Shown here: one piece after another, positions 1 through 5,696 of the stretch
How positions within the stretch are numbered: the first letter of the stretch is position 1
Layout: each line of letters begins with the position of its first letter
Origin: an uncultured Leptotrichia sp.
GTDB lineage: Bacteria > Fusobacteriota > Fusobacteriia > Fusobacteriales > Leptotrichiaceae
Assembly (NCBI GenBank): GCA_938017765.1
Contig: CALIJH010000006.1
Location: forward strand, 1 to 13,380
DNA: 13,380 bases
Direction: 5' to 3'
Program-made: the position numbers and the translations under genes
The notes under the pieces: generated by a model
Told to the model about the DNA's origin: nothing
Database searches by the model: none
Seen by the model: the letters and a program-made list of their open reading frames with translations, nothing else

Positions 1-51
1 AGCAAAGATAAAACTATTGATGACTTATGTCGTGATCATTATGAGTTATCT
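1..51 (+). repeat. Direct repeat, copy 1 (pairs with 718-768)
   Basis: Bases 1-51 and 718-768 are identical except position 45 (G) against 762 (A), a silent change in a Glu codon. Similarity ends sharply at base 51; its left limit is outside the window for this copy. Confidence 0.9.
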
Positions 52-543
52 TACTCTTATTACAAAGATAATAACAGATACTATAAAAGTATAACTTTAA
101 ATAAAATGTATTCTAACTTTTGGACAGGAATATTTATAAGTTATATTAATGGAAAAGTTGATAAGGAAGAAAGAATTTATTATAAAAACGGAAAATATTA
201 TGAATCCGATACTGATAAAGAAAGAGAAGATTTAAATAAAATGATGAGACCTTATTTTCAAAATGATATTTTCAGTTATGATGAATTTGAAGTTGAAGAT
301 GAAGTAGATGATTTTGGGCCTCCGCCTGTTCCTTCGTTGTATGCAAAATACAAAGATAATAAATCATTTAATGATTATTTTTCTAAAATTGGCAGAGTAA
401 CTAATGAAAACGAAGATATCATTATCGGTGCAAAATATCAAAATGATGATAAAGAACCGATAACTTCCCGAGGTTACTTTAAATTATATCTTGAAAGAGA
501 ACACGAAAAATTAGATGAAAATTGCTTTTTAAAAGATTATTGA
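1..543 (+). CDS. Hypothetical protein, 5'-truncated by the window edge
   Basis: The reading frame is open from the first base, so this is the C-terminal 180 residues of a longer gene rather than a protein starting at the internal ATG at 106. That ATG has no ribosome binding site, and codons before it (SKDKTIDDLCRDHYELS...) match the decayed copy downstream at 718-768 in the same frame. I do not recognise the family. The visible part is rich in Tyr, Lys, Asp and Glu, has no membrane segment, and carries an acidic stretch (EFEVEDEVDD) followed by the proline run GPPPVP. From the downstream copy, the missing N-terminus is probably a short hydrophobic anchor, so the product would be a membrane-anchored protein with an outward-facing soluble domain (inference). 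It sits 37 bp ahead of its relative, suggesting a tandem family of unknown function. Confidence 0.7.
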   Translation, partial: SKDKTIDDLCRDHYELSYSYYKDNNRYYKSITLNKMYSNFWTGIFISYINGKVDKEERIYYKNGKYYESDTDKEREDLNKMMRPYFQNDIFSYDEFEVEDEVDDFGPPPVPSLYAKYKDNKSFNDYFSKIGRVTNENEDIIIGAKYQNDDKEPITSRGYFKLYLEREHEKLDENCFLKDY

Positions 544-580
544 TAACAACATCAATAAAACAGGAAAATAGGAGAAAATA

Positions 581-792
581 ATGAGAAAAAAATTAGAAAT
601 ATTACTTATTATAATATTATCAGCTATTTTAATGTTTCTTCTTCCCATTTTTATTTATACTTTTATGCAGAAACCGCAGTCCAAATTGTAATAGCAGGAC
701 TGGAAAAAATATATAATAGCAAAGATAAAACTATTGATGACTTATGTCGTGATCATTATGAATTATCTCATCTTTTCAGAATAACTCTATAA
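581..792 (+). pseudogene. Decayed second copy of the upstream hypothetical gene (frameshifted, 3' truncated)
   Basis: A good start (GGAG at 571, ATG at 581) opens a 36-codon frame, MRKKLEILLIIILSAILMFL..., one hydrophobic segment with a basic N-terminus, ending at TAA 689-691. In the +1-shifted frame the protein appears to continue as YAETAVQIVIAGLEKIYN and then SKDKTIDDLCRDHYELS, identical in protein to the start of the upstream gene; DNA 718-768 matches 1-51 at 50 of 51 bases, with one synonymous change. After this block similarity stops abruptly and the frame ends at TAA 790-792. So the copy has a frameshift around 655-690 and has lost the bulk of its 3' coding part. Alternatively the 36-residue frame is a real small membrane protein, but the perfect continuation in the neighbouring frame makes decay more likely. 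Confidence 0.65.
718..768 (+). repeat. Direct repeat, copy 2 (pairs with 1-51)
   Basis: Second copy of the 51-bp block, inside the decayed gene. It marks a tandem gene duplication rather than a mobile element: both copies are in the same coding frame of the same protein family. Confidence 0.9.
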
Positions 793-803
793 AATATAAA
801 ATT

Positions 804-856
804 AAAGATTATTAAATATTAGTAAACAGACTATTATTTTTTAATCTTTATTTTTT
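804..856 (+). terminator. Rho-independent terminator after the left-hand gene family
   Basis: Left arm 804-823 pairs with right arm 830-849 over 20 positions with 17 Watson-Crick pairs (outer 8 bp AAAGATTA/TAATCTTT perfect), loop AAACAG at 824-829. A T-run (851-856) follows. It lies 12 bp after the pseudogene stop and before the nrdD promoter, so it separates the two transcription units. Confidence 0.75.
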
Positions 857-940
857 GTTAGAAATAATTTTTATTTCAGATAAAATCTTGGTATATAGAG
901 TTTTATAGATTAAAATAGCCTTATTTTTAAAAAAATCAGC

Positions 941-969
941 TTGAAAAACACGAAATATTGTGTTATATT
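941..969 (+). promoter_or_regulatory. nrdD promoter, extended -10
   Basis: -35 TTGAAA (941-946), 17-bp spacer, -10 TATATT (964-969) preceded by TGt (961-963). The predicted start near 976 gives a leader of about 130 nt before nrdD. The spacer contains the NrdR-box-like palindrome. Confidence 0.7.
948..963 (+). promoter_or_regulatory. NrdR-box-like operator 1
   Basis: ACACGAAATATTGTGT has the form ACAC-N8-GTGT of the NrdR box (consensus ACACWATATATWGTGT), the operator of the ATP/dATP-sensing repressor NrdR of ribonucleotide reductase genes. It fills the promoter spacer, where a bound repressor would block RNA polymerase. The nrdR gene itself is not in the window. Confidence 0.7.
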
Positions 970-987
970 TTAAAAAATAAACAACAT

Positions 988-1003
988 ATAGTATATGATG
1001 TGT
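988..1003 (+). promoter_or_regulatory. Possible NrdR-box-like operator 2
   Basis: ATAGTATATGATGTGT matches the NrdR consensus at 12 of 16 positions, with an intact GTGT half. It starts 40 bp after box 1, close to four helical turns, just downstream of the predicted transcription start. A separate short palindrome, CATATA-g-TATATG (985-997), overlaps it. NrdR sites usually come in pairs, which supports the call; the sequence match alone is weak. Confidence 0.45.
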
Positions 1004-1105
1004 TACAAAAAATAAAAAATCAAAGAACAGAAGAAAAGAAACTGAAGAAAAAATTATGACTAATAAATAATCGTCAAGTTAAGAAAATATCAGGAGGAAA
1101 TCATA

Positions 1106-3232
1106 ATGCAAATATCCGAACCATTGAAAAATATAATTGACGGAATAATAACTGTCGAAAAAAATGATATAAATAATGAAAATGCAAATATGTCTTCCAT
1201 GACACCGGCAGGACAGATGATGAGATTTGCAAGTGAGGTTTCCAAAATGTATGCTTTGGAAAATCTGATTTCACCCAAATTTTCCGAGGCACATCAGAAA
1301 GGGGAAATACATATTCATGACCTTGACTATTATCCGAGTAAGACTACTACGTGTCTTCAGTATGATCTGGCTGATATGTTTGAACACGGTTTTCAGACAA
1401 AGCATGGATATATCAGGGAAGCTAAGAGTATAAGTACTTATGCAACTTTAGCCACAATCATTTTTCAGACAAATCAGAACGAGCAGCATGGAGGACAGGC
1501 TATACCTGCATTTGATTTTTATATGGCAAAAGGAGTGTTGAAATCGTTCCGAAGACATTTCAGATATAGAATTTTGAGCTTTCTCTCCCTTGATTATGTT
1601 GATGAAACAAATAAAAAAGTAAAATCTTTTATAAATGAAAATATTCATACAATATTGCCTGATGACAATGCTGCACAAAAAATATCCGAACATCTGAATA
1701 TTGAAAAATCACAGATTAAAAGATTACTGGAAATCGCCTATGATGACACAAGACTTGAGACTTATCAGGCAATGGAGGGATTTCTGCATAATCTGAATAC
1801 TATGCATTCCCGCGGAGGAAATCAGGTCGTATTTTCATCAATCAACTATGGAACCGATTATTCCGAAGAAGGAAGAATGGTAATAAGGGAGCTTTTAAAA
1901 GCGACTGAGGACGGTCTCGGGAAAAGAGAAACTCCTATATTTCCAATACAGATTTTTAAAGTAAAAGAAGGACTTAGCTATTCGGAAGAAGATTATAATT
2001 TTGCAATGGAAAATATTGAAAAAATCGATGATATGTTGGACGGGAAAATAAAATTTCAGACACCAAATTTCGACCTTTTATTACTGGCGTGCAGAACTAC
2101 GAGCAGAAGATTGTTCCCGAATTTTCTGTTTTTAGATACTTCTTTCAACAGTCATAAGTTATGGGATATAAATGACCCTCTCAAATATAGATATGAAGTA
2201 GCTACAATGGGTTGCAGAACAAGAGTATTTGAAAATCTGAATGGAGAAAAAAGCAGTTTGGGACGAGGAAATTTGTCATTTACAAGTATAAATTTTCCGA
2301 GAATAGCCGTTCAGACGAGAAAAAAAGTTGAAAATATTATAAATACAATGGTTTTCAGTAATGAACAGGAAAAACAGGATAAAAAAAATAAACTGCTTGC
2401 AGGAGAATTTCAGACAAAAGTAAAGGAAATGACTTATTTTGTGGCGGAACAACTGCTTGAAAGATATAAATTCCAGCAGACGGCACTGGCAAAACAGTTT
2501 CCTTTTATGAGGGCTAATAATTTATGGAAAGGAATGGCAAAAGCCGACCCGAATGAAGAATTATACGATATTCTGAATACAGGTTCATTAAGTATAGGAT
2601 TTGTAGGCGGTGCTAATGCAATGTATGCTCTTTTTGATACAGAACATGGCAGCAGCAGTTTAGCTTACAACACTCTTTATGATACAGTGGAAATGATGAA
2701 TGAAATAGCCGAAGAGTTGAGAAAAACATATAAACTGAATTATTCTATTTTGGCAACTCCGGCGGAAAGTCTGGCGGGAAGATTCCTGAGAATTGATAAA
2801 AAAGAATTTGGAGAAATCGAAAATGTAACGGACAGGGATTATTATGTAAATTCTTTTCATATCGATGTGAGAAATAAGGTGGGTATATTTGAAAAAATTA
2901 AGAAAGAGGCACCTTTTCATAAGCTGACGAGCGGAGGACACATTACATATGTGGAACTGGACGGAGAAGCAAGAAAGAATTTGGGAGTAATACTGAAAAT
3001 AGTAAAAACAATGAAAGACAGTGAAATCGGATACGGTTCCATAAATCATCCTGTGGATAGATGCAGAACATGCGGAACGGAGACTATAATATACGATGAA
3101 TGTCCTGTTTGCGGAAGTCATGATATTTCCAAAATAAGAAGAATTACAGGGTATCTTACGGGAGATCTGGATTGCTGGAACAGTGCAAAAAAGGCTGAAG
3201 AAAAAGATAGAGTAAAACATGGATTGAGATAA
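1106..3232 (+). CDS. nrdD: Anaerobic (class III) ribonucleoside-triphosphate reductase, large subunit
   Basis: NrdD reduces ribonucleoside triphosphates to deoxy forms without oxygen, using a glycyl radical installed by NrdG. The 708-residue product shows the family landmarks: GEIHIHDLDYYP (67-77), putative radical-relay cysteines Cys83 (TTTCLQ) and Cys370 (MGCRT), HGGQAIP (128-134), a C-terminal zinc ribbon CxxC (653, 656) and CxxC (666, 669), and the radical loop RRITGYL with Gly682 as the radical site. The start is set by AGGAGG at 1092-1097, 8 bp before ATG. It lacks the roughly 100-residue N-terminal ATP-cone of the E. coli enzyme, reaching the HDLDY motif at residue 71 instead of about 155, so its overall length is held by longer internal loops (about 145-215). 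It is co-transcribed with nrdG, probably under NrdR control. Confidence 0.96.
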   Translation: MQISEPLKNIIDGIITVEKNDINNENANMSSMTPAGQMMRFASEVSKMYALENLISPKFSEAHQKGEIHIHDLDYYPSKTTTCLQYDLADMFEHGFQTKHGYIREAKSISTYATLATIIFQTNQNEQHGGQAIPAFDFYMAKGVLKSFRRHFRYRILSFLSLDYVDETNKKVKSFINENIHTILPDDNAAQKISEHLNIEKSQIKRLLEIAYDDTRLETYQAMEGFLHNLNTMHSRGGNQVVFSSINYGTDYSEEGRMVIRELLKATEDGLGKRETPIFPIQIFKVKEGLSYSEEDYNFAMENIEKIDDMLDGKIKFQTPNFDLLLLACRTTSRRLFPNFLFLDTSFNSHKLWDINDPLKYRYEVATMGCRTRVFENLNGEKSSLGRGNLSFTSINFPRIAVQTRKKVENIINTMVFSNEQEKQDKKNKLLAGEFQTKVKEMTYFVAEQLLERYKFQQTALAKQFPFMRANNLWKGMAKADPNEELYDILNTGSLSIGFVGGANAMYALFDTEHGSSSLAYNTLYDTVEMMNEIAEELRKTYKLNYSILATPAESLAGRFLRIDKKEFGEIENVTDRDYYVNSFHIDVRNKVGIFEKIKKEAPFHKLTSGGHITYVELDGEARKNLGVILKIVKTMKDSEIGYGSINHPVDRCRTCGTETIIYDECPVCGSHDISKIRRITGYLTGDLDCWNSAKKAEEKDRVKHGLR

Positions 3233-3267
3233 AAATATTGGGAAAAAGTAAAAGGAAAGTGATTTTT

Positions 3268-3819
3268 ATGGGTATAAAAAATGATTTCAGTTTAAGAATT
3301 TTAAAAACTTTTAAAGAAACAATAGTGGACGGAGTAGGTTTCAGATATTCCCTCTATTTTTCAGGCTGTATCCATAAATGTCCCGGCTGTCATAACGAAA
3401 AGTCTTGGAATCCGAATAATGGAGAGCTTGTAACTTATGAAATGCTTGAAGAAATTGCAAAAGAAATAAATGAAAATTCTATTCTGGACGGAATTACTGT
3501 CAGTGGCGGAGACCCTCTGTATAATCCTGTGGATATGCTCAAAGTGTTGAGATTTTTAAAAGAAAGAACAGGGAAAAATATATGGCTCTATACAGGATAT
3601 ACCCTTGAGAGTATAAAACTTGATAAAGACAGAAAAAAATGCCTTGAGTATATTGACGTATTGGTTGACGGGCCTTTTATAAAGCAGTTATATGCTCCTG
3701 ACCTTGAATTTAGAGGAAGCAGCAATCAGAGAATTATTAAAAAATCAGAATTTAAGAATTACTTTTCTGAAGAAAACAACAGTTTTCAAAAGAATATAAT
3801 AAATAATACAATACATTAA
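3268..3819 (+). CDS. nrdG: Anaerobic ribonucleoside-triphosphate reductase activating enzyme
   Basis: NrdG is the radical-SAM activase that uses a [4Fe-4S] cluster and S-adenosylmethionine to abstract hydrogen from the NrdD glycine. Visible motifs are the cluster-binding CIHKCPGC (Cys34, Cys38, Cys41; CxxxCxxC), preceded by ETIVDGVGFRYSLYFSGC, and the SAM-binding SGGDP motif. The frame stays open upstream to a TTG at 3238, but I choose ATG 3268: it has the better upstream purine stretch (AAGGAAAG at 3252-3259) and fits the family N-terminus, giving 183 residues. The gene follows nrdD by 35 bp in the same operon. The conserved domain ends near the FRGSSNQRII motif; the last 20 or so residues (SEENNSFQKNIINNTIH) are a polar tail I do not recognise. 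Confidence 0.95.
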   Translation: MGIKNDFSLRILKTFKETIVDGVGFRYSLYFSGCIHKCPGCHNEKSWNPNNGELVTYEMLEEIAKEINENSILDGITVSGGDPLYNPVDMLKVLRFLKERTGKNIWLYTGYTLESIKLDKDRKKCLEYIDVLVDGPFIKQLYAPDLEFRGSSNQRIIKKSEFKNYFSEENNSFQKNIINNTIH

Positions 3820-3977
3820 AATCAGTCTGTTAATAGTAAAATATATTAAAATACATTTATTTAATAAAATTTTGCTTAGTAAAAAATATAAAACGATTAT
3901 TTATAAAGAAAAAATAATAAAATAGCCAAAAATTGAACATATTATTTTTTCTATCCGATGTTTTATGTTTTTTATAG

Positions 3978-3997
3978 TAAAATTTCAATAAATTTTA
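3978..3997 (+). terminator. Weak AT-only hairpin, possible terminator after nrdG
   Basis: TAAAATTT (3978-3985), loop CAAT, AAATTTTA (3990-3997), with a T-run at 4005-4012. It has no GC pairs and lies 160 bp after nrdG, so it may be chance in this composition. Confidence 0.25.
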
Positions 3998-4020
3998 TAA
4001 ATGTATTTTTTTGTTTGTAT

Positions 4021-4192
4021 TTCATTCGTGTTTAAAATGTAAAAAATACTTGATAAAGATATAAGTATGGCATATAATGATTGTGTAATAAACAGGTTAT
4101 GTGATATATATATAATATAAATAAATATAAGGCGAATGAACATGATAAAATTAAATATCAAAAATAAATGTGAGTAAATAAACACGAATGAA
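4021..4192. repeat. 14-bp perfect inverted repeat flanking the sfsA promoter
   Basis: TTCATTCGTGTTTA at 4021-4034 is repeated in inverse orientation at 4179-4192. An extra CGAATGAA lies at 4133-4140. The arms contain CG dinucleotides, unlike the surrounding sequence. I see no clear target-site duplication outside the arms. Confidence 0.6.
4050..4078 (+). promoter_or_regulatory. Near-consensus sigma-70 type promoter for sfsA
   Basis: -35 TTGATA (4050-4055), spacer of exactly 17 bp, -10 TATAAT (4073-4078). The predicted start near 4085 leaves an unusually long leader of about 287 nt before sfsA. It is the only promoter in the window without the TGn extension. Confidence 0.65.
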
Positions 4193-4244
4193 TAAATATG
4201 AGATAATTAAGTATAAAAAAATCTTGATAAAAAATAAAGAAAAG

Positions 4245-4326
4245 AAGAAAAATAAGAAAAATAAAAAAAATAAAAAAATAAGATAAATTAAGACAAATAA
4301 GAAAAATAAGAGAAATAAGAAAAAAT
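4245..4326 (+). repeat. 9-bp imperfect tandem repeat array in the sfsA leader
   Basis: Nine units of consensus AAGAAAAAT, for example 4245-4253, 4254-4262, 4280-4288, 4290-4298, 4299-4307 and 4308-4316. Two units are 8 or 10 bp, and one extra T lies at 4289. The array ends 45 bp before the sfsA start codon. Confidence 0.75.
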
Positions 4327-4371
4327 AAAAAAGAAAAAAAATGGAAAACAGAAAAAATATCGGAGAAAAAA

Positions 4372-5172
4372 ATGATAAAAAGAAGTAATGATAAGAATTG
4401 TAATAAAGAAAGTATTTATACGATAGACTACGATAAAATCGTAATTTTTAAGGAAAGAATAAAAAGGTTTACGGTAACTTTTGATTTTAAAAATAATTCT
4501 TTTTATAAGAATAAGAAAAATTTTTATGAAGATGATGATGAAAAAAATGATAGAGAAACTGAAAATACAGCTCATTTGCATAATTCAGGGAGATTGAAAG
4601 AGCTTCTTGTAAAGGGAAATGAGCTGTTTATAAAAAAAGCTGAAAATAAGGACAGAAAAACAAAATGGGATGTTGTTGCAATAAAAGTGGGAGAGGAGAT
4701 AATTCTTTTAAATTCCGCTTATCATAGATATATTGCAGAATCCATACTAAAAAATGAAAAATTGTCCCCTTTTGGAAAAACTCTGAATATAAAGCCCGAA
4801 GCCAAATATGATAAAAGCCGTATAGATTTTTATCTGGAAACTGAAAAAGATAAAATATATTTGGAAATAAAAGGCTGTACACTGATAGAAAATAATATTG
4901 CCACTTTTCCGGGAGCACCGTCCGTACGGGCGGTAAAACATCTAAATGAGCTTATAAAGCTGAAAAAGGAGGGACTCAGAGCGGCGGTTATAATTCTTGT
5001 ATTTAGAAAAGCCGAGAGTTTCAGACCAAGACACGAAACGGATATGGAGTTTGCGGAAGCTTTTTATAAGGCGAAAAGAAAAGGTGTGGAAATTTATGTG
5101 ATGTTACTAAGCTACAGAAATAAAAAAATTTATTTTGAGAAAAAATTGAAAATTTTGAAGAAAAGTTTTTAA
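4372..5172 (+). CDS. sfsA: SfsA family protein (sugar fermentation stimulation protein homologue)
   Basis: SfsA proteins have an N-terminal OB-like domain and a C-terminal nuclease-like domain; the E. coli member was linked to maltose gene expression and binds DNA, but its biochemical role is unsettled. Supporting motifs are RFTVTF (32-37), TAHLHNSGRLKELL (66-79), the KSRIDFYLE...YLEIKGCTL block (148-171), with Asp152, Glu165 and Lys167 arranged as in PD-(D/E)XK folds, and FPGAPSVRAVKHLNEL (179-194). At 266 residues it is longer than the usual 230 or so, because of an N-terminal extension and a charged insert (about residues 40-65, KNKKNFYEDDDEKNDRETEN). GGAG at 4362-4365 supports ATG 4372. 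It appears to be transcribed alone. Confidence 0.9.
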   Translation: MIKRSNDKNCNKESIYTIDYDKIVIFKERIKRFTVTFDFKNNSFYKNKKNFYEDDDEKNDRETENTAHLHNSGRLKELLVKGNELFIKKAENKDRKTKWDVVAIKVGEEIILLNSAYHRYIAESILKNEKLSPFGKTLNIKPEAKYDKSRIDFYLETEKDKIYLEIKGCTLIENNIATFPGAPSVRAVKHLNELIKLKKEGLRAAVIILVFRKAESFRPRHETDMEFAEAFYKAKRKGVEIYVMLLSYRNKKIYFEKKLKILKKSF

Positions 5173-5200
5173 TAGAAAAAAATTGAATAGAAAAAAATTG
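5171..5200 (+). repeat. Perfect 15-bp tandem duplication at the end of sfsA
   Basis: AATAGAAAAAAATTG occurs twice in direct succession (5171-5185 and 5186-5200). The first unit begins inside the sfsA stop codon (TAA at 5170-5172). It looks like a recent slippage duplication. Confidence 0.85.
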
Positions 5201-5246
5201 AACAAAAGAAAAAACAGTTTCTATTACGGGTTTGATTTGTATATGA

Positions 5247-5275
5247 TTGAACTATAAATAAAACTGTGTTATAAT
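5247..5275 (+). promoter_or_regulatory. yajC operon promoter, extended -10
   Basis: -35 TTGAAC (5247-5252), 17-bp spacer, -10 TATAAT (5270-5275) preceded by TGt. It lies 36 bp before the yajC start and is the best candidate to drive the long downstream gene run. Confidence 0.75.
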
Positions 5276-5311
5276 ACAAAACAGGAATATTATTTTTAGA
5301 AGGAGAAAAAA

Positions 5312-5569
5312 ATGGAAATTTTTCAATGGATTATAATATATATCGTTATAATAGCAGTATTTCTTGGACCGACTTATCTGTCCAACAAAAAGAAAAAACA
5401 GCAGCAGAAAGCTATGCTGGAAGCTCTGAAAGTAGGAGATAAGATAGTTACAATCGGAGGTATAACAGGGACTGTGGCAGCTGTATTGACTGATACTGTG
5501 GAAATTAAAATTGATAAAAATGTAAAAATGACTATAATGAAAAATGCCATTTCAAGTGTTTCAAAATAA
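5312..5569 (+). CDS. yajC: Preprotein translocase subunit YajC
   Basis: YajC is the small accessory subunit that joins SecDF at the SecYEG channel in the inner membrane. The 85-residue product has the family plan: a short N-terminus, one membrane segment (about 5-23, ending LGPTYL), a lysine/glutamine linker (KKKKQQQKAM) and the conserved cytoplasmic part LKVGDKIVTIGGITGTVAAV. The start is fixed by AGAAGGAG at 5299-5306. Its own promoter lies just upstream. secD and secF, frequent neighbours, are not present; the next gene is an exported amidase. Confidence 0.93.
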   Translation: MEIFQWIIIYIVIIAVFLGPTYLSNKKKKQQQKAMLEALKVGDKIVTIGGITGTVAAVLTDTVEIKIDKNVKMTIMKNAISSVSK

Positions 5570-5634
5570 CGTTTTTAAACAATTTTACCGAAATTATGGA
5601 GTAAATGGCTGAATAGCAGTATTTAAAATATTAC

Positions 5635-5663
5635 TTGCCTACCTTTTAAAATCGTGTAATTAT
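5635..5663 (+). promoter_or_regulatory. Possible promoter ahead of the amidase gene
   Basis: -35 TTGCCT (5635-5640), 17-bp spacer, -10 AATTAT (5658-5663) preceded by TGt. The -10 is weaker than elsewhere. It would explain the 127-bp gap after yajC and allow separate expression of the amidase. Confidence 0.35.
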
Positions 5664-5696
5664 CTTCGGCAAATGATAAAAAATACAGGAGGAAAA

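Larger units (their letters stand above)
3820..4371. other. 552-bp AT-rich intergenic region without a gene
   Basis: I see no credible gene here. It contains a weak AT-only hairpin (3978-3997), a 14-bp inverted repeat (4021-4034 and 4179-4192) around a near-consensus promoter, a 9-bp tandem repeat array (4245-4326) and the sfsA ribosome binding site. The second half of the + strand is almost free of C. Confidence 0.8.

Noticed and set aside
106..543. A complete 145-residue gene starting at ATG 106
   Set aside because: The frame is open to base 1, the ATG has no ribosome site, and codons before it match the second family copy in frame. The gene starts outside the window.
1004..1105. Riboswitch or attenuator in the nrdD leader
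   Set aside because: The leader is A-rich with no stable stem that I can see beyond the operator-like palindromes.
2660..3220. Minus-strand 186-codon frame inside nrdD
   Set aside because: It lies opposite the conserved C-terminal domain of NrdD, including zinc and radical-site codons; a shadow frame.
3238..3267. TTG start for nrdG ten codons upstream
   Set aside because: No convincing ribosome site, and the extra residues are absent from the usual NrdG start; ATG 3268 fits better.
3985..4185. Minus-strand 66-codon hydrophobic frame in the nrdG-sfsA gap
   Set aside because: It starts with GTG without a ribosome site, and its Ile/Phe/Tyr-rich content is what random A/T sequence encodes.
4341..4388. 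15-codon upstream frame (MENRKNIGEKNDKKK) overlapping the sfsA start
   Set aside because: It could be a leader peptide, but only an A-run precedes it and Lys/Asn content follows composition. Not supportable without comparison.
4288..4581. Minus-strand 97-codon frame ahead of and over the sfsA start
   Set aside because: It reads the reverse of the A-rich repeat array and sfsA; the Phe/Ser/Tyr runs reflect poly-T composition.
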